40,347 nucleotides of DNA from Bacteroidota bacterium (GCA_013377005.1 JACABE010000034.1:1-40347), one strand, 5' to 3'. Shown: positions 27,653 through 36,216, counted from the first letter of the stretch. Program-made: numbers and translations. Notes: a model not told the origin generated them from the letters alone.

Positions 27653-28804
27653 ATGTTATACATTTGCTTTTTAAATAGTATTATCAAGTTGAAAAGAGCA
27701 ATAGTTTCTGTAACAAATGATTTATCCACCGACCAAAGAGTGGACAAAGTATGTAAAACGCTTCAAAAATGTGGATTTGAAGTTGTTTTAGTTGGGCGTC
27801 AAAAAAAGGATAGTCAAAAATTAGCAAATCGATCCTACTCTACCAATCGTTTACAGCTTTTATTTGAAAAGGAGGCTATTTTTTATGCTGAATTCAACAT
27901 ACGATTATTTTTCTATCTTTTGTTTAACAAATCAGATTTATTAATTGCTAATGATTTGGATACTTTACTTCCTAATTTTTTAGTAAGTAAAATAAAAGGA
28001 ATTCCTTTGGTTTATGATAGCCATGAATATTTTTGTGGTGTTCCTGAATTAGAAAATAATCATTTAGCACATAAAGTTTGGCTTAGAATTGAAAAATGGA
28101 TTTTCCCGCATTTAAAACATGTTTTTACTGTTAATAATTCCATTGCTAATTTATATAAGAAACAATATAATATAGATGTAAAAGTTGTTAGAAATATTCC
28201 TCTTAGACGAGAAAAGATAATTACAAAAACAAAAACAGAACTTGGGCTTACTGACAATAGAAAAATCATACTGTTGCAAGGTGCAGGAATTAATGTAGAT
28301 AGAGGTGTAGAAGAACTTATTGAAGCTATGCAATGGATAAATAATGCTCTTTTATTAATTATTGGTGCTGGAGATGTAATTGAAGATTTAAAACTGCAAG
28401 CAGTTAAACTTAATTTAAGTAATAAAATCCTTTTTATCCCTAAGCTTCCATTTGAAGAATTATTTAATTATACTGTTCATGCTGATTTGGGATTAACTTT
28501 AGATAAAGACACCAATATAAATTATCGTTTCAGTTTGCCTAATAAATTATTTGATTACATCAATGCAGGAATCCCTGTTTTATCTTCCAATCTTATCGAA
28601 ATCAGGAATATTATTGAAACCTACAATATTGGTGAAATATTGCAAAACCATCAACCAAAAGATATTGCCCAACACATTAACAAAATGCTGGCAGATAAAT
28701 TAAAAATGCTTGAATATAAAAAAAATACACATATAGCTGCCAATGAATTGTGCTGGGAAAATGAAGAAAAGGAATTAATTGACGTTTATAAAAAATATTT
28801 ATAA
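27653..28804 (+). CDS. family 4 (GT-B) glycosyltransferase
   Basis: The 383-residue frame encodes a GT-B fold transferase. The first strand is KRAIVSVTNDLSTDQRVDKV, the N-domain holds LVYDSHEYFCGVPEL, and the donor-binding C-domain has LLQGAGINVDRGVEEL and later SLPNKLFDYINAGIPVLSSN, the region contacting the nucleotide. The donor is unknown. Homologues start with the VSVTNDL strand, so the first 12 residues (MLYICFLNSIIK) look non-native; a TTG at 27689 is a probable real start, giving 371 residues. It leads a two-gene unit with the GT2 gene 38 bases downstream. Confidence 0.86.
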   Translation: MLYICFLNSIIKLKRAIVSVTNDLSTDQRVDKVCKTLQKCGFEVVLVGRQKKDSQKLANRSYSTNRLQLLFEKEAIFYAEFNIRLFFYLLFNKSDLLIANDLDTLLPNFLVSKIKGIPLVYDSHEYFCGVPELENNHLAHKVWLRIEKWIFPHLKHVFTVNNSIANLYKKQYNIDVKVVRNIPLRREKIITKTKTELGLTDNRKIILLQGAGINVDRGVEELIEAMQWINNALLLIIGAGDVIEDLKLQAVKLNLSNKILFIPKLPFEELFNYTVHADLGLTLDKDTNINYRFSLPNKLFDYINAGIPVLSSNLIEIRNIIETYNIGEILQNHQPKDIAQHINKMLADKLKMLEYKKNTHIAANELCWENEEKELIDVYKKYL

Positions 28805-28842
28805 CTTAGTTTCTTTTGCTTAGTTAAGATTAAAAAAAGACT

Positions 28843-29760
28843 ATGATAACAATATGTATTCCTATATATAATTTTGATGTAACGGCATTGGTTACCGATT
28901 TGTCTCAGCAGCTTAAAACTATCAATGTTCCTTGTGAAATTATTCTTATAGATGATTGTTCTATTGAATATTTCAGAAAGATTAACAAGCAAGCTTGCGA
29001 GGGGAATATTTACATTCAATTAGAAAAAAATATTGGTAGGGCTAAAATCAGAAATCTTTTTCCTAGTTATTCAAATTATGACAATTTACTATTTCTCGAC
29101 TGTGATTCTTTGATTGTTTCTTCCGATTTTATTTCTAAGTATATTGAAATCATTAAGCATGAAGCATTTTCTGTTGTTTGTGGTGGAAGAGTTTATGATA
29201 ATAATCGTCCTGAAAGAAATAAACTATTAAGTTGGAAATATGGCATTGAAAAAGAAAGTCAGCCATTAAATATTCGATTAAAGTCACCAAATAAATCTTT
29301 TATGACAAATAATTTTTTGGTCAACCGAAAAATATTTGATCAGATTAAATTTGATGAAAGAATTACTGAATACGGACACGAAGATACATTGTTTGGATTT
29401 ATGTTAAAGAAAAAAGGAATCAATATTACACATATTGATAATCCTGTTTTAAATGGAGGTATTGAAGATAATACAGATTATTTGACAAAAACCGAAAATG
29501 GTATAATTAATTTGATCTATATTTTAAATTATATAGATTATGATAAAGAATTCATCAAGGATGTTGCAATTTTAAACTTTTATAAGAAAATAAGTTCAAA
29601 GAAATTGGCAAGTATTATTAATTTCTTTTTTATTCCATTTAAACCTTTACTAAAATTTCTGCTATTAAAAGGTTATGTTAACCTTAGATTATTTGACTTT
29701 TATAAATTAGGTTTTTTTATACAAAACTTTAAATCTTTAGAAAAGAGAAAAAGAATATGA
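28843..29760 (+). CDS. family 2 glycosyltransferase
   Basis: This 305-residue GT-A enzyme begins ITICIPIYNFDVTALVTDL, has IILIDDCSIEYFR as the nucleotide-contact strand and FLDCDSLIV as the DxD metal site. The YGHEDTLFGFMLKKKG segment carries the acceptor-base ED pair. The C-terminus has a short hydrophobic stretch (SIINFFFIPFKPLLKFLLL) that may associate with the membrane. It follows the GT4 gene by 38 bases and is probably co-transcribed. Donor and acceptor are unknown. Confidence 0.87.
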   Translation: MITICIPIYNFDVTALVTDLSQQLKTINVPCEIILIDDCSIEYFRKINKQACEGNIYIQLEKNIGRAKIRNLFPSYSNYDNLLFLDCDSLIVSSDFISKYIEIIKHEAFSVVCGGRVYDNNRPERNKLLSWKYGIEKESQPLNIRLKSPNKSFMTNNFLVNRKIFDQIKFDERITEYGHEDTLFGFMLKKKGINITHIDNPVLNGGIEDNTDYLTKTENGIINLIYILNYIDYDKEFIKDVAILNFYKKISSKKLASIINFFFIPFKPLLKFLLLKGYVNLRLFDFYKLGFFIQNFKSLEKRKRI

Positions 29761-29836
29761 AAGACTTAATATTTATTAAAAACTCATTTGTTGAATCAAA
29801 CTAAATATTTTTTTTATAATAAAATAAAAGAGAAAA

Positions 29837-30430
29837 CTATTTCTGTATTTCAAAAAAATCTTTAATCTCTGAAAGATTCTTAATTTTACCATTATATCTT
29901 AAATCATTCGCTGAATGAGTAAAATAGCGATGCTCTTCTAAAAAAATGATTTGTAATTGATACCATTCCTTTAAGGTAGAATGCAAATATCCTAATTCGC
30001 CCCATTCGTAACGTAGTTTGTGAGCAATCATAAAAAAATCATCTCTGCCAAGATGATCTAAATCAGCATCACAAAGAATTTTTGCTATCTTGTTTTCAGG
30101 ATTTTGAGGTAAACGTGTAGATGAAATTAAGCTACAAATAATATCTATATCAGCTTGAGTGTAGCCAAACTCAGTAAGAGTGTTTTTGGCTATTTCTATA
30201 GAAGCATCTTCATGCTCCCTGTATTTTTTTATTAAACCGGCATCGTGAAATAGTGCTGCTGTTTTTAACAGCAATAAATCATTCCTATTAATTTTCTCCG
30301 TTTTAGCCAAACGCAATGTTGCATTATAAACGTCAATAGTATGGTCTACAGAATGATAATAAAGTTTAGGACTTAATTCATTGCGTAATTTTTTTAATAT
30401 AAAGCGTTTTGCAGCTAAGAAATTTATCAT
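29837..30430 (-). CDS. HD-domain phosphohydrolase
   Basis: This 197-residue protein has the metal-binding pattern of the HD superfamily: His26 in YYHSVDHT, His62-Asp63 in LFHDAGL, and Asp121/Asp123 in LCDADLDHLGRDDF. Such proteins hydrolyse phosphate esters of nucleotides or signalling molecules; the substrate is unknown. It lacks a RelA/SpoT synthetase domain. It is a single gene with a good promoter upstream (30483-30511). Confidence 0.88.
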   Translation of the reverse strand: MINFLAAKRFILKKLRNELSPKLYYHSVDHTIDVYNATLRLAKTEKINRNDLLLLKTAALFHDAGLIKKYREHEDASIEIAKNTLTEFGYTQADIDIICSLISSTRLPQNPENKIAKILCDADLDHLGRDDFFMIAHKLRYEWGELGYLHSTLKEWYQLQIIFLEEHRYFTHSANDLRYNGKIKNLSEIKDFFEIQK

Positions 30431-30482
30431 GCTATAATTTTAATTAAATTACTATTCTATGTTTTTAGAATTGCTTTTTTTA

Positions 30483-30511
30483 CAAATTTATTTAATTTCC
30501 CCGAAAAACAA
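30483..30511 (-). promoter_or_regulatory. promoter for the HD-domain gene
   Basis: On the minus strand a TTG (30511-30509), an 18-base spacer and TAAATTTG (30490-30483) match the Bacteroidota TTG-N17-23-TAnnTTTG consensus. This is the best promoter match in the window. Confidence 0.6.
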
Positions 30512-30522
30512 GTGTTTTTAAA

Positions 30523-31923
30523 CTATAAATTAAAAGTTTCTCTTAAACTTGGAATCACTATTTGCTTAAATCCATGTTTTTGAAGATGACTGCTATAATT
30601 TTCCTGTACCTTAAGTTCTCCATGTACTAAGAAAATGGTTTTTACTTTCTTCGTATTTTGACAACTCAAAAACCTTGTCATTTCCTCATAGTCACCGTGT
30701 GCCGAATATGATTCTAAATGTTCTATGTCAGCTTTAACTGCATAATGATGTCCGAAAATAGAAACCATTTTATCACCTCTGCTGATTCTGGCACCTAAAG
30801 TAGTCGGAGCACAATAACCAACTACTAAAATTGTTGTTTTGGGGTTTTCAATATTATTGGCCAGATGGTGTTTTACCCTTCCGGCTTCCATCATTCCTGA
30901 TGCTGAAATAATAATACAGGGTTTGCGATTGGTATTGAGTGATTTTGACTGATCAACGCTCTGAATATAATGCAAATGCTTAAACCCGAATGGATCTGCA
31001 TCTGTTTTCATAAATTCAAGTATTTCATTGTTAAAACATTCGGGATGCATCCGCATGATATTGGTTGCATCAGTTGATAGCGGACTGTCAACATATACAT
31101 TTACATCCGGTAATAATCCTTTTGATTTTAATCTGTCAAATGCATATACAATTTCCTGTGTTCTGCCAATACTGAACGAAGGAATAATGAGTTTACCTTT
31201 TTTCTTGGTGCAGGTATCAATAACAACTTTTAAAAGCTTATTTTCTGCATCTTCCAGATTTTCGTGCAAACGGTCACCGTAAGTAGATTCTGTGATAATA
31301 TAATCAGCTTGTGGAAAAGCTTCCGGTTCTTTTAAAATACGCTTACGATAACGACCGATATCACCTGTATAGCATATTCTTGTTGACTTTTCACCTTCTT
31401 TTATTGTTAGGTTAACAGCAGAACTGCCTAATATATGACCTGTATCTGTAAATACAACAGAAATATCAGTTGTAATAAAATACTCTTTGTGAAAAGGTAC
31501 ACTCACAAAATATTGCATAGATGCATGTGCATCTTCTAATGTAAAAATAGGTAGGAGCGGAGGTAAATTGTGGGAAGCTCTTTTTTTATTATTAATATAA
31601 GTATCGTATTCTTGTATTCTACCTGAATCAGCAAGCATTATTGAACATAAATCTCTGGTTGCAGGTGTAGATATTATTGTTCCGTTGAATCCTTTGGTAT
31701 GAATATAAGGAATTAATCCTGAATGGTCGATATGTGCGTGTGAAAGTACTAAATAATCAATTTCATTTGGCTCGAAACCTAAATCTCTGTTCATAGAATC
31801 TGTTTCCATTCCTTTACCTTGATACATACCGCAATCCAACAATATTTTAATTCCTTTATCGGTAGTAATTAAATGTTTGCTGCCTGTAACTTCCTGTGCT
31901 GCTCCTAAAAATTGAATCTGCAT
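30523..31923 (-). CDS. metallo-beta-lactamase/beta-CASP RNA-processing exonuclease-like protein
   Basis: This 466-residue protein has an MBL-fold core with HAHIDH at residues 62-67, the TGDIGRYRK strand and the ESTYGDRLHE motif. A beta-CASP insert (FSIGRTQEIVYAF) follows, and the C-terminal RMMBL block carries YSAHGDYEEM and LVHGE. This is the CPSF73/YSH1-like bacterial group, expected to cut or trim RNA with two zinc ions in the cytoplasm. Its substrate in bacteria is unclear. It is the last gene of the minus-strand operon starting at 33954, 41 bases after the M48 gene, so it may also have its own signals. Confidence 0.92.
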   Translation of the reverse strand: MQIQFLGAAQEVTGSKHLITTDKGIKILLDCGMYQGKGMETDSMNRDLGFEPNEIDYLVLSHAHIDHSGLIPYIHTKGFNGTIISTPATRDLCSIMLADSGRIQEYDTYINNKKRASHNLPPLLPIFTLEDAHASMQYFVSVPFHKEYFITTDISVVFTDTGHILGSSAVNLTIKEGEKSTRICYTGDIGRYRKRILKEPEAFPQADYIITESTYGDRLHENLEDAENKLLKVVIDTCTKKKGKLIIPSFSIGRTQEIVYAFDRLKSKGLLPDVNVYVDSPLSTDATNIMRMHPECFNNEILEFMKTDADPFGFKHLHYIQSVDQSKSLNTNRKPCIIISASGMMEAGRVKHHLANNIENPKTTILVVGYCAPTTLGARISRGDKMVSIFGHHYAVKADIEHLESYSAHGDYEEMTRFLSCQNTKKVKTIFLVHGELKVQENYSSHLQKHGFKQIVIPSLRETFNL

Positions 31924-31964
31924 AATGGTATTGTATTAATAATGAAAAATAATATCTGCTTATT

Positions 31965-32768
31965 TTATTCTGTCTGTTTAATCTGTTCTTTTAATGAATT
32001 CCATTGTTTACCTGACAATAAACTATCCTTTAATATTTCTTTGTTTTTAATATATTCAATAATTTTTAATGAACGTTCTTCCGAATCAGGATGTGTACTT
32101 ATCCAGAATACCTGTTTTGGTAGATTTTTTTCATTTTTTGCCAATCTGAAAAGAAAATTGGCAAAAGGTTCAGGATCAATATTAGCTTTAATTAAATAAT
32201 CCGCTGCAGTTAAATCAGCTTCACTTTCTAAATTTCGGTCATAAGCATTAGAAGATAACAACTTCAATGTTCTCTTTGCCACTTCACCATTACCGCTTCC
32301 TGTTGTCATTGAAACAAGAACGGCTAAACCTACTTCCTTACCCAGTTTTTTCATCACATGCTGCTTTTCCATGTGAGCTATTTCGTGACATAAAACACCA
32401 GACATTTCTGCTTCATTTTCACATTCTTCAATAAGACCTGAATATATAATCAGATGATTGTTAGGTAGTGCAAAAGCATTGATGTCATCCTTTTTTAAAA
32501 TATGTAATTTAATTTTTTTTCTGTCAATATTATTTGCCTGACAGATATGATTCAGTACAATATCAACTTTATAAACAATACTGTCTGAATTGTTTTCATT
32601 TTCAGTTTTTTGTATTATATCCCAGTACAAATCGCCTAGTTTTTCTTCAGTTTTTTTAGTGATTTGTTCTATTTTAAAAAATTTCATCCAATCTACCTGA
32701 TACAATGCAAACCAGCAGGCATAAAATAAAATCAAAATTGTCAGAAACTGTAATATTATCTTTTTCAT
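31965..32768 (-). CDS. M48-family membrane-anchored metallopeptidase
   Basis: The 267-residue protein has one N-terminal membrane segment (residues 4-24) and an M48 zinc peptidase domain. LCHEIAHMEKQH holds His128, Glu129 and His132, and the third ligand is Glu in RNLESEADLTAADYL. The later WISTHPDSEERS is the usual M48 C-terminal block. Such YcaL/LoiP/BepA-like proteases do quality control of envelope proteins. There is no lipobox. Its start overlaps the DUF4870-like gene by four bases. Confidence 0.9.
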   Translation of the reverse strand: MKKIILQFLTILILFYACWFALYQVDWMKFFKIEQITKKTEEKLGDLYWDIIQKTENENNSDSIVYKVDIVLNHICQANNIDRKKIKLHILKKDDINAFALPNNHLIIYSGLIEECENEAEMSGVLCHEIAHMEKQHVMKKLGKEVGLAVLVSMTTGSGNGEVAKRTLKLLSSNAYDRNLESEADLTAADYLIKANIDPEPFANFLFRLAKNEKNLPKQVFWISTHPDSEERSLKIIEYIKNKEILKDSLLSGKQWNSLKEQIKQTE

Positions 32769-33199
32769 CTTGGTTTACAGATTAAGGTTGTTAAATCACC
32801 ATAAAACCACCATTCTATATGTATTCCTTTTCTGGTTTTTATTGCAGTATAAATCGTAGCAATAAATTCTACAATATTAAAAATTAAAATGGTAATAATA
32901 TAAGAAATATATTTCCGTGTAATAACTTCATCGCTAAAAATAATGGAAATAGTCCACCAGAAACCTACACTGTTCATCATTAATACTGTAAATTGCGAAA
33001 GTAAAGCCTGTGTGCAATGCCATCTTACAAAAAATGTATCTTTTCTGTTACCTAGATAAAAAATTATAGTAGCTATAAGATTAATAATAGGAAAGGGGAG
33101 ACCTGCAATAAATGCAAGCAATGACATCAAATAGCTGTTAGAAGCTTTTTCAGCTTCATGTTCACCGGGTATATATGAAAATTCCTGCGTTGTAATCAT
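32765..33199 (-). CDS. DUF4870-like small membrane protein
   Basis: This 144-residue protein has about three hydrophobic segments (residues about 23-48, 68-88 and 96-118) and the RWHCTQALLSQF segment, which resembles the WHxxQAL motif of DUF4870/Tic20-like proteins. Function is unknown. It overlaps both the upstream DUF2752-like gene and the downstream M48 gene by four bases (ATGA-type junctions), indicating tight translational coupling in this operon. Confidence 0.75.
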   Translation of the reverse strand: MITTQEFSYIPGEHEAEKASNSYLMSLLAFIAGLPFPIINLIATIIFYLGNRKDTFFVRWHCTQALLSQFTVLMMNSVGFWWTISIIFSDEVITRKYISYIITILIFNIVEFIATIYTAIKTRKGIHIEWWFYGDLTTLICKPR

Positions 33200-33609
33200 A
33201 ATTCTTTATATATATTCCAAATCCAGTTTGCTAAAATAAGCAAAATAGCAGATATTACTACCCATTTTTTTCTTAAAAAAAACTCTGTTCTGTTGTAAAA
33301 AATCAAAAGTGATGATTTTTTTATTATTACATCAAATAGTATCCAGAAAGGAGAGATCAGCATTATTGCAATAAGTATTATACCTATCGGATTCCAGTAC
33401 AATGATGCCAGAATATCGCCGTTTAAAAAAGACAGAACAGCTCTTGTAGAGCCGCATGAAGGGCAGGGTATATTTGTTATAGTTTTAATGATACAAATTC
33501 CGTATTTTGGAGTTGCTGAAATACGGTTATTATACAAAGTTATTGCAAGCCAAATATACCCTGCGGTGCAAGCCAATAATAATATTGAAAATAACTTGCC
33601 CCTGTTCAT
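33196..33609 (-). CDS. DUF2752 membrane protein
   Basis: This 137-residue protein has three hydrophobic segments and the family hallmark IPCPSCGSTRAVLSFLNGD (residues about 48-66), with a CxxC pair that could bind metal or form a disulfide, followed by NPIGIILIAIMLI. DUF2752 proteins have no known function; they often sit beside TM2 and DUF4870 genes in Bacteroidota. The gene starts 9 bases after the TM2 gene and overlaps the DUF4870-like gene by four. Confidence 0.88.
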   Translation of the reverse strand: MNRGKLFSILLLACTAGYIWLAITLYNNRISATPKYGICIIKTITNIPCPSCGSTRAVLSFLNGDILASLYWNPIGIILIAIMLISPFWILFDVIIKKSSLLIFYNRTEFFLRKKWVVISAILLILANWIWNIYKEL

Positions 33610-33618
33610 CTTATTCTA

Positions 33619-33954
33619 TTATAAATACATTTGTAGTTTTAATATGTTTTTTTCTCTGGTTGCACCCATAATCATAAACCAATCAATAATAGCCCAGATG
33701 CCTAAACCACCACAGGTTAATAGTTTTCCTACGCCCATGCCGGTATCACCAATCATAAATCTGTCAATACCAAGACTACCTGCTAATAATGAAACAATTA
33801 AACTAGTTGTTGGATCTTTAAATTGTAGTGTTTGAATTACAACCCATTTTGAATCATCCAATTGTAATAAACGATCTCTGATTTGAGCTACATGGTGACT
33901 TTCAAAAAACTTGCCATTAGCCATAATAAACATGTCTACTTTTTGTGCTTCCAT
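33619..33954 (-). CDS. TM2-domain protein
   Basis: This 111-residue protein has a 45-residue N-terminal region and a TM2 domain: two hydrophobic segments joined by the GSLGIDRFMIGDTGMGVGK turn, whose DRF and G residues are the family signature, ending in WAIIDWFMIMGATREKN. The family is linked to membranes but its biochemical role is unknown. It is the first gene of a five-gene operon. Its leader is the second copy of the repeated 62-base element, ending 22 bases before its ATG. Confidence 0.88.
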   Translation of the reverse strand: MEAQKVDMFIMANGKFFESHHVAQIRDRLLQLDDSKWVVIQTLQFKDPTTSLIVSLLAGSLGIDRFMIGDTGMGVGKLLTCGGLGIWAIIDWFMIMGATREKNILKLQMYL

Positions 33955-33976
33955 TTTTGTACGTTTTTAATTTAGT

Positions 33977-34038
33977 CCTACTCTTAAGGCTTTTCGGTAT
34001 CGCCCCGTTTTTTTTAGTGGTGGCTGGTTTCCACTATT
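33977..34038 (-). promoter_or_regulatory. repeated structured 5' leader element, copy 2
   Basis: Read on the minus strand this segment starts AATAGTGG, forms an AGTGG/CCACT stem (34035-34031 with 34020-34016), has an A-rich linker, and ends with CGGGGCGATACCGAAAAGCC plus GAGTAGG. It aligns base for base with 1145-1206 (about 50/62). It begins 13 bases after TATTTTTA (34059-34052), a near match to the -7 box, and ends 22 bases before the TM2 start codon. This is the same layout as copy 1. Confidence 0.65.
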
Positions 34039-34073
34039 ATATTTTATGTATTAAAAATAATCTTATTTTGTTA

Positions 34074-35267
34074 TTATTCTCCTTTTACAAATTTTTCTTT
34101 GGTATCAACCGGTATAATGGTTGAACGTTGAATATTACTATCTTCTTTAAATAATTTTCTGTATGTGATATGCTTTTTGGCATATTTTGCGCCTACAGAT
34201 TCATGCAATGCTCTCATTTTTGGATTAAAGTCACCAACCCATGAGAGTTCTAATTCTGTGTACCAAGGTTTGGTTTTCATAACCTGATCCAGATGCCAGA
34301 AAATACCCGATTCTATACCTGATTTCTGAGCATTGGGTACAACACCCATTATGGTAATACGAGCACGTGTAATGGTATGCATTTTTTTAAAATACAAAAA
34401 CTTAAGCTTACTCCAAAGGTTCAATTTTCCATCTAAATGCTTGAGTATTTGATTTACATCAGGGAACATAATTAAAAATGCGATGGGTTGTCCATCCTGA
34501 TAGGCAAACCAAATAAATTCCTCATCAATAACATCCTTGGCATTGAGCATGGTGCGTTTGAGCATATCTTTATTAATAGGTGTAAAGTTTTCATGGAACT
34601 GCCAAGCGGTGTCATACACAGTTTTAAAATCATCAATAAAACGATCTGATTCATTAAAATTGATATGTTCAAATTTATAGATAGGTTTCTGACGTATCCA
34701 ATCGGCTATTTTCCAAAATCTTTCAGGAAAAGGTTGTGTAAGGTCAAGGTGATTGGTTACTTGTTCAAAATAAAATTTAAAGCCGTATTCTTCGAAAAAA
34801 TGCTGATAATAAGGAGGATTGTATTGCATTCCGATACCTGGGTGTGTAAAACCTTCTACTAATAAACCCCAATAATTATCATTTTCTCCAAAATTAATAG
34901 GACCATCCATGGCTTCCATACCTCTGGTTACTAACCACTTTTGACATGCATCAAAAAGCATATTAGCAGCTTCTTTGTTATTGATACATTCAAAAAAGCC
35001 CATACCGCCCGTAGGCTGTACATAATTATATGCCTTGTTTTTATTTATAAATGCAGCTACTCTTCCTATTAACTCTCCTTTATTATCTTTTAAAACCCAT
35101 CGGATGGCTTCACCATTTTTAAAAAACACATTGGTATCGGGTGAGAAGATATTTTCAATTTCTGTTTCTAACTGGCATACCCAATTTTTATCGTTTTTAT
35201 AAACTATTTTAGGAACAAGATGAAAATCTTTAACATCCTGTTTGTTTTTAACTTCAATTATTTGCAT
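34074..35267 (-). CDS. putative GNAT-like acyltransferase, Bacteroidota-conserved
   Basis: This 397-residue protein looks like a family of predicted N-acetyltransferases widespread in Bacteroidota. An N-terminal domain contains KGELIGRVAAFINKNKA, followed by the GMEAMDGPINFGENDNYWGLLVEGF block. A C-terminal GNAT-like half has QPIAFLIMFPDVN and ARITIMGVVPNAQKSGIESGIFWHL, the latter like an acetyl-CoA binding V/A region. Substrate and pathway are unknown. It is probably cytoplasmic. It ends 36 bases before the leader of the TM2 operon, so it is likely a separate unit. Confidence 0.75.
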   Translation of the reverse strand: MQIIEVKNKQDVKDFHLVPKIVYKNDKNWVCQLETEIENIFSPDTNVFFKNGEAIRWVLKDNKGELIGRVAAFINKNKAYNYVQPTGGMGFFECINNKEAANMLFDACQKWLVTRGMEAMDGPINFGENDNYWGLLVEGFTHPGIGMQYNPPYYQHFFEEYGFKFYFEQVTNHLDLTQPFPERFWKIADWIRQKPIYKFEHINFNESDRFIDDFKTVYDTAWQFHENFTPINKDMLKRTMLNAKDVIDEEFIWFAYQDGQPIAFLIMFPDVNQILKHLDGKLNLWSKLKFLYFKKMHTITRARITIMGVVPNAQKSGIESGIFWHLDQVMKTKPWYTELELSWVGDFNPKMRALHESVGAKYAKKHITYRKLFKEDSNIQRSTIIPVDTKEKFVKGE

Positions 35268-35403
35268 AGATTATTATTTAGCTAACGGCTTTTTTTTACA
35301 AACCTACGTATTTTTTTTAGAATGCCAATACAGAATGAAATAAATCTTAAAATATTTATTTTGCTAATTAATTTCCCTTTCTTAGGGTCGAATATCTACA
35401 TTT

Positions 35404-35430
35404 TACTAAGCTATCAAATGAAGCTTAGTA
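35404..35430. repeat. 9-bp inverted repeat between co-oriented genes
   Basis: TACTAAGCT (35404-35412) and AGCTTAGTA (35422-35430) are exact reverse complements around a 9-base loop, in the 235-base gap after the DUF5362-like gene. It could end that transcript, but no T-run follows on the minus strand. Confidence 0.35.
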
Positions 35431-35502
35431 TTTATTTGATATTGTCAAAATTGCACTTAAATACAAAGCTAAGATTAAAACTTACTCAAATGATCTTCAT
35501 TC

Positions 35503-35964
35503 TTAATGAGTAAATAAGTATGAAATAAGGAAGATAAATCCTGCAAATACATATATCGAAAGAACAATAATCATCATGATTCCCATAAATTTAAAATGCG
35601 ATTTCAGGTTTTTAAAGGCTGTTGCCATATCTTCATTATCCTTTTGTTTAATAGCTTGCTTGCAAGAGACTGAAAATTTATACAGATAAATGACGGGAAA
35701 TATATAAATAACAGCCATTACGATGTATATAATACCAATCATAACTGATGGAAAGTTAGAATTAGAATACGGGTATCCCAAGTTGGAAAATAAAGTACTT
35801 GCAAAAATGCCAGCTGCTACCATCAGACCGATTCCGATAAAACCAATAATAGAGAAAAAACTGCTCCATTTTCTTATCTCATTCAAATAAGAAATGGCTT
35901 CTGTTGTTAATTCAATGTTTTCTGTTTTTAATGCATTGTCCTGCATAAGATTTTCTGTTTCCAT
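35503..35964 (-). CDS. DUF5362-like membrane protein
   Basis: The 153-residue protein has a soluble N-terminus (1-33), then three or four hydrophobic segments (about 35-58, 72-98 and 128-150), with the ISYLNEIRKWSSFFSIIGFIGIGLM-type start typical of DUF5362 proteins. No catalytic residues are apparent; its role is unknown. It is a single gene just downstream of the decayed restriction-modification frames. Confidence 0.72.
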   Translation of the reverse strand: METENLMQDNALKTENIELTTEAISYLNEIRKWSSFFSIIGFIGIGLMVAAGIFASTLFSNLGYPYSNSNFPSVMIGIIYIVMAVIYIFPVIYLYKFSVSCKQAIKQKDNEDMATAFKNLKSHFKFMGIMMIIVLSIYVFAGFIFLISYLFTH

Positions 35965-36021
35965 AATTTTTGTTTTTTTTGTTATTAATTATTATTCCTA
36001 ATTCATAATTCATACTAAAGC

Positions 36022-36216
36022 TTAGCTCACAAACCCGAAAAAATTATTTACATATTCCATAAATCTTTGGATGCTTGATTCGCTAAGTCCAAAGTAATTG
36101 TAATTGCTTATATATCTGTTATCTTCGTATCTGTTTTGTATAAATAATTACTGCATAATCGTTTCGGCAACCCTGGCTTTGATGATGTTTTGCGAGTAAT
36201 CTTTTTGTGGGGTCAT
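36022..36216 (-). pseudogene. broken frame next to the R-M remnant, with in-frame stop
   Basis: A 65-codon minus-strand frame starts at ATG 36216, is interrupted by TAA at 36148-36150, and continues in the same frame to TAA at 36022-36024. The first part contains QNIIKARVAETI, like the start of proteins often found in restriction or mobile loci; the second contains NRYISNYNYFGLSESSIQRF. Both parts read as protein-like rather than AT-rich noise. It starts 20 bases after the R-M remnant, in the same direction. The family is uncertain. Confidence 0.45.

Noticed and set aside
28060-29019. Small minus-strand frames across the GT4/GT2 genes
   Set aside because: They are antisense shadows with AT-rich composition and no features.
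33977-34038. Leader copy 2 as a terminator of the upstream acyltransferase gene
   Set aside because: The hairpin is followed by an A-rich, not T-rich, stretch on the transcript strand. Copy 1 is not downstream of any gene yet has the same layout relative to a start codon.
35322-35513. 63-codon plus-strand frame
   Set aside because: It overlaps the end of the DUF5362-like gene, contains a hairpin, and has no recognisable protein features.
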